Of a stretch of DNA of 45,602 nucleotides, positions 22,442 through 31,523 are shown piece after piece. Position 1 is the first letter of the stretch, and every line of letters begins with the position of its first letter. The position numbers were made by a program, and so were the translations under genes. The notes beneath the pieces were generated by a model. That model made no database searches, had not been told where the DNA came from, and saw only the letters and a program-made list of their open reading frames with translations. Origin of the DNA: MWH-TA3 sp044353905. GTDB taxonomy: Bacteria; Actinomycetota; Actinomycetes; Actinomycetales; Microbacteriaceae. The DNA lies in contig JBILBA010000009.1 in the NCBI GenBank assembly GCA_044353905.1, positions 1 through 45,602 of the forward strand, read 5' to 3'.

Positions 22442-23703
22442 TATCGACCGGTTCCGGCGTAGACAACGGCTTCGACGTCGCCGTCGAGCCCGAACGCGGT
22501 GTGCACGACCTGCATCGCGCGATTGAGGTCCTCGCCGCGCGTAATGACGGAAATGCGAATCTCTGAGGTCGAAATCATTTCCATGTTGATACCGGCTTCA
22601 AACAACGCGGTGAAGAGTTGGGCCGAAACGCCCGCGTTGGTGCGCATCCCGCCACCGACGACCGAAAGCTTGCCGATGTTGTCATCGAACGCGACGTCAC
22701 TGAAGCCGACCTTGTCCTGGGCGGCGCGAAGTGCGGTGAGGACTTTCTCTCCGTCAGTTTTCTGAAGTGTGAATGAAATATCGGTCAGAGCAGTGGCCTG
22801 AGCAGAAACGTTCTGCACAATCATGTCGATATTCGCACCGGTGCCCGCAACGATGGTGAAGATCTCGGCGGCTTTCCCAGGAATGTCAGGGACACCGATT
22901 ACGGTGATTTTTGCCTCGGACAGGTCGCCGGCCACACCGGTGATGATGGGTTCTTCCATGTTTTCTCCCCTATCTGCAATGACGAACGTACCTTCTGAGT
23001 CCGCAAAACTCGAACGGACGTGGATGGTCACACCGTGACGGCGCGCGTACTCGACGGCGCGAATATGCAAAACCTTGGCCCCCGACGAAGCGAGTTCCAG
23101 CATCTCTTCGAACGTGACGCGGTCGACTTTGTGTGCCTTCGGCACGATTCGCGGATCGGCGGTGAAAACACCATCAACGTCCGTGTAGATTTCACACAGT
23201 TCAGCGCCGAGCGCCGCCGCGAGAGCGACGGCTGTCGTGTCGCTTCCCCCACGGCCCAGGGTCGTGATGTCCTTGGAGTCCCGGTTGAACCCCTGGAAAC
23301 CGGCAACGATTGCGATTGCTCCGTCGGCGAGCGCTTCCCTGATTCGGTCGGGGGACACATCGACAATTCGCGCTTCACCGTGCTGCGCCGTCGTCATCAT
23401 GCCCGCTTGGCTTCCGGTGTACGAACGCGCTTCGTGTCCGAGGCTTTTGATCGCCATCGCCAACAGCGCCATCGAGATTCTTTCGCCCGTGGTGAGAAGC
23501 ATGTCGAGTTCACGCGGATCGGGCGAATCGGTGATCTGATGGGCGAGGTCGACGAGCTCGTCTGTGGTGTCTCCCATCGCGGAAACAGCGACGACGACAT
23601 AGTGCCCCGACTCACGCGTTGCAACGATTCGGCGGGCCACGCGCATGATGCTTTCGGCATCAGCGACCGAAGAGCCACCAAACTTTTGCACAATGAGGGA
23701 CAC
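22441..23703 (-). CDS. lysC: aspartokinase
   Basis: A 420-residue aspartate kinase, the first step of the aspartate amino acid pathway. The N-terminal VQKFGGSSVADAESIMRVA (ATP and aspartate binding), LLTTGERISMALLAMAI and TTLGRGGSDTTAVALAAALGA are diagnostic. ACT domains occupy about residues 265-420, where feedback by lysine and threonine acts in related actinobacteria. The start is GTG with only a weak GAGAG ribosome site. It leads the ask-asd pair, which together with recR and dnaX upstream forms one strand-consistent block. No lysine riboswitch was seen in the 75 bases before the gene. Confidence 0.96.
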   Translation of the reverse strand: MSLIVQKFGGSSVADAESIMRVARRIVATRESGHYVVVAVSAMGDTTDELVDLAHQITDSPDPRELDMLLTTGERISMALLAMAIKSLGHEARSYTGSQAGMMTTAQHGEARIVDVSPDRIREALADGAIAIVAGFQGFNRDSKDITTLGRGGSDTTAVALAAALGAELCEIYTDVDGVFTADPRIVPKAHKVDRVTFEEMLELASSGAKVLHIRAVEYARRHGVTIHVRSSFADSEGTFVIADRGENMEEPIITGVAGDLSEAKITVIGVPDIPGKAAEIFTIVAGTGANIDMIVQNVSAQATALTDISFTLQKTDGEKVLTALRAAQDKVGFSDVAFDDNIGKLSVVGGGMRTNAGVSAQLFTALFEAGINMEMISTSEIRISVITRGEDLNRAMQVVHTAFGLDGDVEAVVYAGTGR

Positions 23704-23778
23704 GGGTTTTCTCTCGTTCGAGGGTCAGACGAAGGCGGTCGCGTCGTTGCCCACCAATTGGGGAAATTCTATCCAAAT

Positions 23779-24381
23779 TTAGGGCTGTGTGATTCGAGTT
23801 CGACCCTCGAAGGCGCGACCGAGCGTGATTTCGTCGGCGTATTCGAGGTCGCCACCGACGGGTAATCCGCTCGCGAGTCGGGACACAATCATTCCGAGCG
23901 GCCCGATGAGTCGCGAAAGATAGGTCGCCGTCGCTTCCCCTTCGACGTTCGGGTCGGTGGCGAGGATGATTTCGGTTATCGACGTGTCTCGGAGCCGTTC
24001 CAGCAGCGGTGCGATGCGCAATTGGTCGGGACCAATTCCGTCGATCGGGCTGATTGCCCCGCCCAGCACGTGGTACAGACCCGTGAATTCGCGGGTGCGC
24101 TCAATCGCAACGACATCTTTGGCTTCTTCGACAACGCAAATCTGGTCCCGCCGACGGCGCGGGTCACGGCAAATCGCGCACTCCTCGTCTTGGGAAACGT
24201 TTCCGCAGGTGACACAAAACTTGACGCTAGCCCGCACAGTTCGAAGTAGCTCCGCCAGCCGAGCCGGATCGAACGATTCCGTTTGGATGATGTGGAACGC
24301 GATGCGCTGTGCCGATTTCGGTCCGATGCCCGGAAGCCGTCCGAATTCGTCAATCAGTTCCTGAAGGATTCCTTCGTACAT
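23779..24381 (-). CDS. recR: recombination mediator protein RecR
   Basis: A 200-residue DNA-binding protein that works with RecO to load RecA at gaps. LIDEFGRLPGIGPKSAQRIAFHI is the helix-hairpin-helix DNA-binding region, FCVTCGNVSQDEECAICRDPRR the four-Cys zinc finger, and QICVVEEAKDVVAIERTREFTGLYHVLGGAISPIDGIGP the Toprim domain. Length matches the family. The ATG lies 2 bases after the dnaX stop, so it is translated together with dnaX. The ybaB (ebfC) gene, which often stands between dnaX and recR, is absent here. Confidence 0.97.
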   Translation of the reverse strand: MYEGILQELIDEFGRLPGIGPKSAQRIAFHIIQTESFDPARLAELLRTVRASVKFCVTCGNVSQDEECAICRDPRRRRDQICVVEEAKDVVAIERTREFTGLYHVLGGAISPIDGIGPDQLRIAPLLERLRDTSITEIILATDPNVEGEATATYLSRLIGPLGMIVSRLASGLPVGGDLEYADEITLGRAFEGRTRITQP

Positions 24382-24383
24382 CG

Positions 24384-26255
24384 TTATTGGTCGCCGTCAC
24401 TCGGCGTCGGGTCGATATCGAAAATGGCGGGGGCGTCGTCAGCCGGTGCGAGGCGCCCCTGTGGAGTTGACGCGTCGTCGATGTTGGCAATCAGCGTGGC
24501 TCCGAGCATCTCGCGAATGACGGATTCACCCCGTCGTTCTGCGGATTCAGCCGCTGCCGGTTCGGTGGTGGCGGTTTCCGTCGCAGCAGTTTCCGTCGCA
24601 GCAGTTTCCGGCGCTGCGACGGGCGCCATCTTGGTCGTCGGGGCGTCATCGCCGGGGACATCCGCCGGAATTTCAACCGAAGCGACCGGGGTTTCGATCG
24701 TTTCGATAGCGGCGGCGGTGACGGGTGCTGGCGAACCTGAACCAGCAGTCATGCCGAGCCGCGGCACGAACCGGAGGCGCACGCCGAGAGCACCCTGAAT
24801 CGCTTCGCGCAGATCTTCGAAGACGGCCTTGCCGCTCGTCGGGCTTTCTTTGAAGCGATCAACCCACATCTGTTCAGAGAATTCGAGGGTGAGCACGTCC
24901 CCCTCAAGAAGCACGGGGCGAGCCGAGTTGACGACGACCCACGAGCCCTTGGACGACTCGAGTTCTTCGAGGATTGCCGGCCACACGTCGAGGAGTTCCG
25001 CCAAAGTGCCTTGTTCGATGGCCGGCGCAACCGGCGGAGTTACGACCACGGGAGCGACAACGGGTGCCGCGACAACCGTCGCCGCAACAACGGGTGCAGC
25101 AGGAGCCGCAGGAGCCGCGTTTGCCACGGGTGCCGATTGAGAGCTACTTCGACCGGGAAGTTCGGTCAAGAGTCGGGCGACCATCAACTCGAGGTGAATT
25201 CGGGGAGGTGTTGTGCCCGTCATTCCGGACAAGGCCGCGTTGACAATGTCGGCCGCGCGCGAGAGCGCGGCTGCGCCGTAAAGAGCAGCGAGACCATTCA
25301 TGCGGGTGATTTCGTCCGCGGGGATTCCTCGCAGAACCGCCGCCGCTCCGTCGCCGGTCGCGTCGATGATCACGAGGTCGCGCAGACGTTCGAGGACGTC
25401 TTCGACGAAGCGCCGCGGGTCGTTTCCGGTTTGGACGACTCGATCGATGGCCCCAAAGGCGTGAGCCGAATCGCCACGCCCAATCGCGTCGATGCTCTCG
25501 TCGAGAAGTTCGCTTGGTGTGTAACCGAGCAAGTTGTTGGTTCGTTCCCGAGTGACGGTGTTGTCGTCGGAGCCCGCGATGATCTGGTCGAGCAACGAGA
25601 GAGTGTCGCGGACAGAGCCGCCGCCAGCACGGATCACCAGTGGCAGAACGCCGTCTTCGATTGTGACCTTTTCCTGGACGCAGAGTTCCGTGACGTAATC
25701 GAGCATCACCGCGGGAGGAACGAGACGGAAGGGATAGTGGTGGGTGCGCGATCGAATCGTTCCGATGACCTTCTCGGGTTCGGTTGTCGCAAAGATGAAC
25801 TTGACGTGCTCGGGCGGTTCTTCGACGATTTTGAGGAGAGCGTTGAAGCCTTGCTGCGTGACCATGTGGGCTTCGTCGAGGATGAAAATCTTGTACCGGT
25901 CGCGGGCGGGAGCGAACCCCGCGCGTTCGCGAAGCTCGCGCGCATCGTCGACACCATTGTGGCTCGCGGCGTCGATCTCGACGACATCGAGCGAACCCGA
26001 GCCGTCACGCGACAACTCGACACAACTGTCACACTTTCCGCACGGCGTATCGGTCGGCCCTTCGGCGCAGTTGAGGCAGCGTGCGAGGATTCGGGCGGAC
26101 GTCGTCTTGCCACAACCACGAGGCCCAGAGAACAGGTAGGCGTGATTGACGCGATTCTGACGAAGAGCGGCGCGCAACGGATCGGTCACCTGAGATTGCC
26201 CGATGAGTTCATCGAACGATTCGGGTCGATACCGACGATAGAGAGCGACTGCCAC
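24384..26255 (-). CDS. dnaX: DNA polymerase III subunit gamma/tau
   Basis: A 623-residue clamp-loader ATPase. RRYRPESFDELIGQ opens the protein. FSGPRGCGKTTSARILARCLNC is Walker A joined to the first zinc Cys, with CGKCDSC completing the finger. FILDEAHMV is Walker B, and KIVEEPPEHVKFIFATTEPEKVIGTIRSR covers sensor 1 and the SRC-like motif. A long Ala/Pro/Val/Thr-rich stretch, including repeated TAATETAATET, spans about residues 375-405 and 525-590. This tau tail is low-complexity. The GTG start lies 6 bases after TAATCT, so the mRNA is probably leaderless. No slippery A AAA AAG frameshift site was found, so a single product is likely. Confidence 0.97.
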   Translation of the reverse strand: MAVALYRRYRPESFDELIGQSQVTDPLRAALRQNRVNHAYLFSGPRGCGKTTSARILARCLNCAEGPTDTPCGKCDSCVELSRDGSGSLDVVEIDAASHNGVDDARELRERAGFAPARDRYKIFILDEAHMVTQQGFNALLKIVEEPPEHVKFIFATTEPEKVIGTIRSRTHHYPFRLVPPAVMLDYVTELCVQEKVTIEDGVLPLVIRAGGGSVRDTLSLLDQIIAGSDDNTVTRERTNNLLGYTPSELLDESIDAIGRGDSAHAFGAIDRVVQTGNDPRRFVEDVLERLRDLVIIDATGDGAAAVLRGIPADEITRMNGLAALYGAAALSRAADIVNAALSGMTGTTPPRIHLELMVARLLTELPGRSSSQSAPVANAAPAAPAAPVVAATVVAAPVVAPVVVTPPVAPAIEQGTLAELLDVWPAILEELESSKGSWVVVNSARPVLLEGDVLTLEFSEQMWVDRFKESPTSGKAVFEDLREAIQGALGVRLRFVPRLGMTAGSGSPAPVTAAAIETIETPVASVEIPADVPGDDAPTTKMAPVAAPETAATETAATETATTEPAAAESAERRGESVIREMLGATLIANIDDASTPQGRLAPADDAPAIFDIDPTPSDGDQ

Positions 26256-26330
26256 CCTTCGAGATTACCCGCACCCACTGACTTTCACGGGGCGGCGCGA
26301 GCGCCGAGGTGTGAGTAACCGAGTCGAAAA

Positions 26331-26424
26331 GACCCCCCGCGCACCCGCCAGAGCCGGGTTACCCTTGCTTCGTTTCCGACCTGGGGGAGTTGGCCTGGGT
26401 GGCGCCACGCGAGGGGCTGGCACC
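26331..26424 (-). ncRNA. ffs: small (4.5S-type) signal recognition particle RNA
   Basis: On the minus strand the segment around 26368-26385 contains CAGGTCGGAAACGAAGCA, the SRP RNA hairpin cap with the GGAA tetraloop (26374-26377) and the asymmetric loop that binds Ffh. The flanking CAGCCCCTCGCG and CGCGGGGGG pair as the outer stem. TAGAAT at 26425-26430 would be its -10, and a T-run (TCTTTTC) at about 26325-26332 its end. It is a short SRP RNA without an Alu domain. Both ends are estimated to within about 6 bases. It lies next to dnaX, a place often seen in actinobacteria. Confidence 0.9.
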
Positions 26425-26523
26425 ATTCTATGCGCCATGCCAAGGACAATTCCAGGGCCCTTTGATTGGCGAGCCACGCCTGACCTTCCCTGATTGACGA
26501 GGGTCGGGCGTAATACTGGAACC

Positions 26524-27384
26524 GTGATTATCGAACCGCGCGTCGTCAAACTGACGACCCGAACGGAAGTGGACGTCCGACGGAGTATCCCTCACGCGAA
26601 ACTTCGGCGAATCGGCGCATGGGTTTTCGTCGATCACTTCGGTCCGACGGAACAGGTCGACGGAATGACCGTCGCCGCCCACCCACACACGGGGCTGCAG
26701 ACAGTGACGTGGTTATTGGACGGACTCATCGAGCATCGCGACAGTCTCGGGACGACACAGAACGTGGCACCGGGCTCTCTCAATCTCATGACCGCCGGTT
26801 CGGGCGTTTCGCACAGCGAACGCAGCCTGCCAGGACCGGCTGCGCTCCACGCTGTGCAACTGTGGATTGCGCTTCCCGAATCGGTGCGCTCGATGCGACC
26901 CACGTTTGAACACCTCGACGTCGTCCCCACGGTCACATTCGGTGACCACGTCGCGCAGGTCTTTATTGGCGAATGGGGAGAAGCGGCGTCACCCGCGACC
27001 GTGTTTAGCCCGCTGGTGGGGGCCGAAGTGTCCGTCGGTACCCACGGATCAATTCCGCTCAACCCCTCCTGGGAATACGGAGTCCTCAACGTCAGCGGTT
27101 CGTTTTCGGCCAACGGTGACGATGTTCCACCGAATGCGCTGTGGTACTCACCGAATGGCTCGAACGAATTGGCTCTCACCGGCTCAGGAACCGCAATTGT
27201 GATTGGTGGCGAGCCCTTCCTCGAACACATCCTGATGTGGTGGAACTTCATCGCCCGCACTCACGAGGAAGTCGAACAAATGCGGATGGATTGGAACCTA
27301 CACACCTACCCGCCGTTCGCCGATCGAGTAGGCGGATGGATTCCGGCGCCCGAAATGCCGAACGTGACACTCACCCCGCGTTAG
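26524..27384 (+). CDS. pirin family protein
   Basis: A 286-residue bicupin of the pirin family. VFVDHFGP, then AAHPHTGLQTVTWLLDGLIEHRDSLG, contains the metal-binding His-x-His pattern and Glu, and LNLMTAGSGVSHSERS gives the fourth ligand and the classic pirin loop. The second cupin lacks these residues, as is normal. Bacterial pirins are often quercetinase-like or regulatory; no partner is visible. The GTG at 26524 is preferred over a codon 10 triplets upstream because AATACT ends 6 bases before it. It overlaps the end of the convergent TetR gene by 4 bases. Confidence 0.93.
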   Translation: MIIEPRVVKLTTRTEVDVRRSIPHAKLRRIGAWVFVDHFGPTEQVDGMTVAAHPHTGLQTVTWLLDGLIEHRDSLGTTQNVAPGSLNLMTAGSGVSHSERSLPGPAALHAVQLWIALPESVRSMRPTFEHLDVVPTVTFGDHVAQVFIGEWGEAASPATVFSPLVGAEVSVGTHGSIPLNPSWEYGVLNVSGSFSANGDDVPPNALWYSPNGSNELALTGSGTAIVIGGEPFLEHILMWWNFIARTHEEVEQMRMDWNLHTYPPFADRVGGWIPAPEMPNVTLTPR

Positions 27385-27992
27385 GGAAAGAGCTTTCGCA
27401 GAGAAGACATCACGTCGGCCAGCGCCACACTGATGTCGCCGTCGGGACCGGCGGCCTTGAGGTGCTTGGTGATTTCGGTCCAGACCTGGGCGGCAAGAGC
27501 ACCGACGAACCCCGCGAGCGCGGCCCCGCCCGGTTGACCCTCGAGACGTCGTGCCACCACTTGTTCCATTTCCTGAGCCCAATGGTCGCGGGAGTAGCGA
27601 ACCGCACCGTCGCTCAATCGCGCCGCGTGAACCTTGGGTCCAGGATTGAATCGTTCTTCGAGTTCGATTTGCTTCTCGTGACTGTGGTGAAGACAGTATT
27701 CAAGCGACTGGAATAGTGGCTCGTCTCGCGGGCGATCCATGAGCAACGCGCCAAAGAACTCCATGTATTCATCGACCGCGGGATACAACAGCGCTTCCTT
27801 CGTCGCGAAGTAGTTGAACAACGTCCGTCGCGAGATCCCGACAGCTGCGGCGACATCCGCCATCGTGGTCGAATCGAACCCGTCGCGCTCGAATAATGAC
27901 CATGCAATCAAAATGATGTCGTCCGGCGTGGATTTAGGCCTGCGACCCAGTACGTGGCTGGTGCCGGTATCCGCCATCGTCTTGGTGGTCAT
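27381..27992 (-). CDS. TetR family transcriptional repressor
   Basis: A 203-residue TetR-type regulator. The HTH covers about residues 22-68, with FERDGFDSTTMADVAAAVGISRRTLFNYFATKEALL matching the family closely. The remaining helices form the ligand and dimer domain. The ATG lies 6 bases after TAGACT. It is divergent from the MMPL exporter gene, whose promoter contains two copies of a 12-base palindrome (28024 and 28044). By the usual logic of such pairs, it represses the exporter and itself and is released by an exported compound or fatty acid. The ligand is unknown. Confidence 0.92.
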   Translation of the reverse strand: MTTKTMADTGTSHVLGRRPKSTPDDIILIAWSLFERDGFDSTTMADVAAAVGISRRTLFNYFATKEALLYPAVDEYMEFFGALLMDRPRDEPLFQSLEYCLHHSHEKQIELEERFNPGPKVHAARLSDGAVRYSRDHWAQEMEQVVARRLEGQPGGAALAGFVGALAAQVWTEITKHLKAAGPDGDISVALADVMSSLRKLFP

Positions 27993-28011
27993 GGGAAGAG
28001 TCTAGCCCGAT

Positions 28012-28055
28012 TTGACAGATTTCTGCACTAGTGCAATAATTTATACACTGGTGCA
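28012..28055 (+). promoter_or_regulatory. MMPL exporter promoter with two TetR-type operators
   Basis: TTGACA (28012-28017) and AATAAT (28035-28040) are 17 bases apart. The perfect palindrome TGCACTAGTGCA (28024-28035) fills the end of the spacer, and a second copy, TACACTGGTGCA (28044-28055, 10 of 12 identical), lies just downstream. Bound repressor would block polymerase directly. Confidence 0.75.
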
Positions 28056-28076
28056 ATAAATCGTGAAGGGTTTCCC

Positions 28077-30809
28077 GTGTCCCAATTCCTCTACCGTCTC
28101 GGACAATTCGCCGCGCGCCGAGCCTGGCTTGTCATCGTGGGATGGATCGCCGTCATCGGAATCGTGGGCAGCGTCGCGGCAACGGCCGGCGGAACATTCT
28201 CGACAGCCATGACCATCAATGGCACGGACGCTCAGACCACTATCGAGACCCTCGAAGCAAACTTCAAGGACGCGAGCCGCGGTGTTGGTCAAGTCGTCTT
28301 TCACAAGACCGACGGACTGCCCTTCACCGATGAAGAGAAGGAAAACATCTCTGCCGCGCTGTTGTCGGTTCACGACCTTCCCGCTGTCGATGACACGGTC
28401 GATCCGTTCGAGACTCAAGCCACCCTGGACGAGAACGCTCTCGACATCGCTGACGCTCCCACCGCGTTCGCCGATGGCCAGAAAGAGATCGATGACGGTC
28501 AGGCCGAGATTGACAAGGGACTCAAGGACCTCGCTTCGGCTCGAGTCGACATCGCCGACGGGCGTATCGAGTTGGCAGCGAATCAGAAAAAGCTGGACAA
28601 GGGTCTTGCGAAACTTCGAAAGGCCGCGGCCGAACTGCGGACCAACAAGGCGGGTGTCGAATACTTAATTTCCCTCTACTCAGAGGATGACGACCCCAGC
28701 AACGACAGTCTTCTCCCGGCGCTTGGCAGTAATCTCGCGCTCATCAACGGCGGCCTCGCGCAGATCGGCGACAGTCGTCAAGAGATCCGCGACGGCCAAG
28801 CCAAGATCGATGAGGGCTGGGCCGGTGTCCACGACGGTGAGCGCCAGGCAGAAGATGGCGACAAGGCACTCGCGCGTGCGCAACGGAAACTTGACCGAGG
28901 CCAGGCAAAACTGGACGACGCTCGGGTTGAATTCGAATCCGCTCAAATCGTCATGGCTGGAGCCACCAAGTTCCGGGTCGTGTCGGCGGACAACCAAACC
29001 GCGACGGGTAGCGTCATGTTCACCACGCCGATCTCGGAAGTGGAAACCTCGGATAAAGAGGCTGTCGTCGCGGCGTTGTCCGACACAGCAACCGAAAACA
29101 TTCAGGTCGAGTTTTCACAGGACCTCACGCGTTCACTCAGTGGATTGCTTGGTCCAGGTGAAATCGTTGGGCTTCTCGTTGCCGCCATCGTTCTGTTCGT
29201 AATGCTCGGGACGCTCGTCGCCGCCGGCCTCCCCGTTTTGTCAGCGATTGTTGGTGTGGCAATTTCAGGCGCATCGAGTGTCGCGCTCGCGGCGGTAGTC
29301 GAATCGACCACGACGACTCCGATCCTCGGTGTGATGTTGGGTCTCGCCGTCGGAATCGACTATTCGCTCTTCATTTTGAATCGTCACCGCCGCCAGTTGA
29401 AGGCCGGCATGCCGGTTGCCGAGTCAATCGCGCTGGCCAACGGAACCTCCGGAAACTCGGTTACTTTCGCTGGTCTCACCGTGATTATCGCCCTTGCGGC
29501 ACTAAACCTCACGGGGATCGATTTCCTCGGCCTGATGGGGTCCGTGGGCGCTGCGGCAATCGCCATCGCTGTCGCTGTCGCCGTCACGTTCAACCCTGCG
29601 GTGATCTCGTTGGTGGGGATGCGCATCCTCAGCAAAAAGGAGCGTCGAGTTCTCACTGAACGCGAGTCGCACAAAGAGGCACCGCCCACGACGTCGTCTG
29701 CGAGCGTATTCGCGACTCGGCACCCGATCGTCTCGCTGTTCGCGACCCTTGCCGTTCTCGGAATCGCCGCGATCCCACTGCTCGACATGCGTCTCGGTCT
29801 GCCCGACGGTTCATCCGAACCAATCGACTCGACAGGGTACAAGTCGTACCAGCTGACTCAAGAGGCCTTCGGCGAAGGCGTCAATGCGACTTTGCTCGTC
29901 GTTGCGTCATCCCCCACTCCCATTGCCGAAGACGACGAACTCGCCTATCAGGCGGGAGCAACCAAACTCATTATGAGCGTCAACAATGTCGAGTCGATCG
30001 TGCCGGGAGGATTCTCGGACGACCGCACCATCGCCATTTTCCGGGTCGTTCCGACCGGCGGCCCGAATGACGCATCGACCGAAGAGGTCGTTCACGACAT
30101 TCGAGGTCTTGATACGCAATTCCAGACGACGCTCGACTCGTCGGTCAATGTGACCGGTATGGCGCCCATCAATATCGACGTGTCTGAAAAACTCAGCCAG
30201 GCATTGCCGATTTATCTCGGTACCGTGATCGGACTCTCGCTGCTCATCATGATGCTCGTGTTCCGTTCAATCTGGCTACCCATCATCGCCAGCGTCGGGT
30301 TCTTGTTCACTGTTTTTGCAACGCTGGGTGCCGTGACCGCCGTGTTCCAGTGGGGATGGCTCGGGTGGCTTTTTGACATTCACGACCCCGCCCCGATCCT
30401 CAGTTTCCTTCCGACGATGCTCATCGGAATTCTCTTCGGTCTCGCGATGGACTACCAGTTGTTCCTCGCGTCGGGAATGCGCGAGGCGTTCATCCACGGT
30501 AAATCCGCAACCGACTCCATCAACTACGGACTGCGACTCAGCCGCAGTGTTGTGACGGCCGCAGCCATCATCATGATTTCGGTGTTCGGCGGATTCATCT
30601 TTAGCCACACGACCATGATTCGGCCAGTCGGTTTCGGGCTCGCCGTCGGCGTGCTCGTCGACGCATTCCTCGTGAGGCTCGTGCTCGTTCCCGCCGCGCT
30701 CAAGTTACTCGGCCCCGCCGCCTGGTGGTTGCCCAAGTGGCTCGATCGAGTCCTGCCGGATGTCGACGTTGAAGGTGCAAAGCTCGAACGTTCTGTCGCT
30801 CACCACTGA
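28077..30809 (+). CDS. MMPL family RND-type exporter
   Basis: A 910-residue inner-membrane transporter. One helix at about residues 17-38 is followed by an external domain with a long coiled-coil-like insert (about 130-300) built on repeats such as ADGQKEIDDGQAEIDKGL and KLDKGLAKLRKAAAEL, similar to YhgE/Pip-type proteins. Helices 2-6 run about 360-545, with the GLAVGIDYSLFILNRHRR motif that carries the proton-relay Asp-Tyr pair. A second external domain follows, then helices with MLIGILFGLAMDYQLFLASGMREA. Start GTG with GAAGGG 6 bases upstream. Control by the divergent TetR gene is likely. The substrate is unknown: lipid, drug or peptide. Confidence 0.92.
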   Translation: MSQFLYRLGQFAARRAWLVIVGWIAVIGIVGSVAATAGGTFSTAMTINGTDAQTTIETLEANFKDASRGVGQVVFHKTDGLPFTDEEKENISAALLSVHDLPAVDDTVDPFETQATLDENALDIADAPTAFADGQKEIDDGQAEIDKGLKDLASARVDIADGRIELAANQKKLDKGLAKLRKAAAELRTNKAGVEYLISLYSEDDDPSNDSLLPALGSNLALINGGLAQIGDSRQEIRDGQAKIDEGWAGVHDGERQAEDGDKALARAQRKLDRGQAKLDDARVEFESAQIVMAGATKFRVVSADNQTATGSVMFTTPISEVETSDKEAVVAALSDTATENIQVEFSQDLTRSLSGLLGPGEIVGLLVAAIVLFVMLGTLVAAGLPVLSAIVGVAISGASSVALAAVVESTTTTPILGVMLGLAVGIDYSLFILNRHRRQLKAGMPVAESIALANGTSGNSVTFAGLTVIIALAALNLTGIDFLGLMGSVGAAAIAIAVAVAVTFNPAVISLVGMRILSKKERRVLTERESHKEAPPTTSSASVFATRHPIVSLFATLAVLGIAAIPLLDMRLGLPDGSSEPIDSTGYKSYQLTQEAFGEGVNATLLVVASSPTPIAEDDELAYQAGATKLIMSVNNVESIVPGGFSDDRTIAIFRVVPTGGPNDASTEEVVHDIRGLDTQFQTTLDSSVNVTGMAPINIDVSEKLSQALPIYLGTVIGLSLLIMMLVFRSIWLPIIASVGFLFTVFATLGAVTAVFQWGWLGWLFDIHDPAPILSFLPTMLIGILFGLAMDYQLFLASGMREAFIHGKSATDSINYGLRLSRSVVTAAAIIMISVFGGFIFSHTTMIRPVGFGLAVGVLVDAFLVRLVLVPAALKLLGPAAWWLPKWLDRVLPDVDVEGAKLERSVAHH

Positions 30810-30830
30810 TCGGCGTGAGGAGTCGCCTCG

Positions 30831-31082
30831 CTACTTTTTGCGAGTGAACATCCGCAGCACGAGGAGCAACGCTCCGGCTCCGATCAGCCAGGGAATCGCA
30901 CCGACCGCGCTGTAGGCAACGCCGATGGGCGCTAACGGTGACAGAGACCAGATGAAAAAACCACCGAGTGCAACGACGCCGAGCGCGACGATGCCGCAAC
31001 CGACGCCCTTGACCCCCGCGTTCTTGACGATGGGGTGGCTCTCTTCAATTCGCGACCGTTCGTCGTCTGCAGGATTCGTCAT
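30831..31082 (-). CDS. small hypothetical membrane protein
   Basis: An 83-residue protein that I do not recognise. It has a charged N-terminus (about 25 residues), two hydrophobic helices (GCGIVALGVVALGGFFIWSL and AYSAVGAIPWLIGAGALLLVLRMF) and a basic end, RKK. It lies 36 bases downstream of arsC on the same strand and may be the last gene of that operon. It is convergent with the MMPL gene. Confidence 0.65.
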   Translation of the reverse strand: MTNPADDERSRIEESHPIVKNAGVKGVGCGIVALGVVALGGFFIWSLSPLAPIGVAYSAVGAIPWLIGAGALLLVLRMFTRKK

Positions 31083-31118
31083 GATTGTCGTTTCAGTTCC
31101 GCGTGATCTGTCATCGAA

Positions 31119-31520
31119 TCAGCCGAGCGCATCGATCTCGGCGATGAGGGCTTCGACCTTTGCGCGGATTTCATCACGAATTGGCCGCACCCCGTCGATT
31201 CCCTGTCCGGCCGGGTCATCCAACGGCCAATCGAGGTACGTCTTTCCGGGAAAGAACGGACAGTTGTCACCGCAGCCCATCGTGATGACGTAATCAGAAT
31301 CCTTGACCGCCTCAGTCGTCAAGACCTTGGGAGAGTTGTTCGCGATGTCGATGCCCTCTTCGGCCATCGCCGCAATCGCGGAGGGGTTGATCTCGTCTTT
31401 GGGTTCGGTGCCGGCGGACAGCACCGTGACGCGGTCACCTGCGAGAGCCTGCAGGTAACCCGCCGCCATCTGGGAACGCCCAGCATTGTGAACGCAGACA
31501 AACAGGACAGTTTTCTTCAT
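31119..31520 (-). CDS. arsC: arsenate reductase of the low-molecular-weight tyrosine phosphatase fold
   Basis: A 133-residue cytoplasmic enzyme reducing arsenate to arsenite. The P-loop VCVHNAGRSQ gives the CX5R active site (Cys9 to Arg15). SAGTEPKDEINPSAIAAMAEEGIDI and VITMGCGDNCPFFPGKTYLDWPLDDPAGQG supply the further Cys residues and the Asp acid used in this family. It may use thioredoxin or mycothiol as reductant; that cannot be told here. It starts 3 bases after the DUF4287 gene ends. No arsR or arsenite pump is adjacent, and the only arsR in the window is 26 kb away in the mosaic island. Confidence 0.92.
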   Translation of the reverse strand: MKKTVLFVCVHNAGRSQMAAGYLQALAGDRVTVLSAGTEPKDEINPSAIAAMAEEGIDIANNSPKVLTTEAVKDSDYVITMGCGDNCPFFPGKTYLDWPLDDPAGQGIDGVRPIRDEIRAKVEALIAEIDALG

Positions 31521-31523
31521 TTT

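Noticed and set aside
23704..23778. Lysine riboswitch before the aspartokinase gene
   Set aside because: The gap is only 75 bases and shows none of the conserved elements.
24384..26255. Programmed frameshift producing a short gamma product of dnaX
   Set aside because: No A-rich slippery heptamer with a downstream stop was found.
25011..26318. 435-codon plus-strand frame
   Set aside because: Antisense to dnaX, whose ATPase motifs are intact; no motif in the antisense translation.
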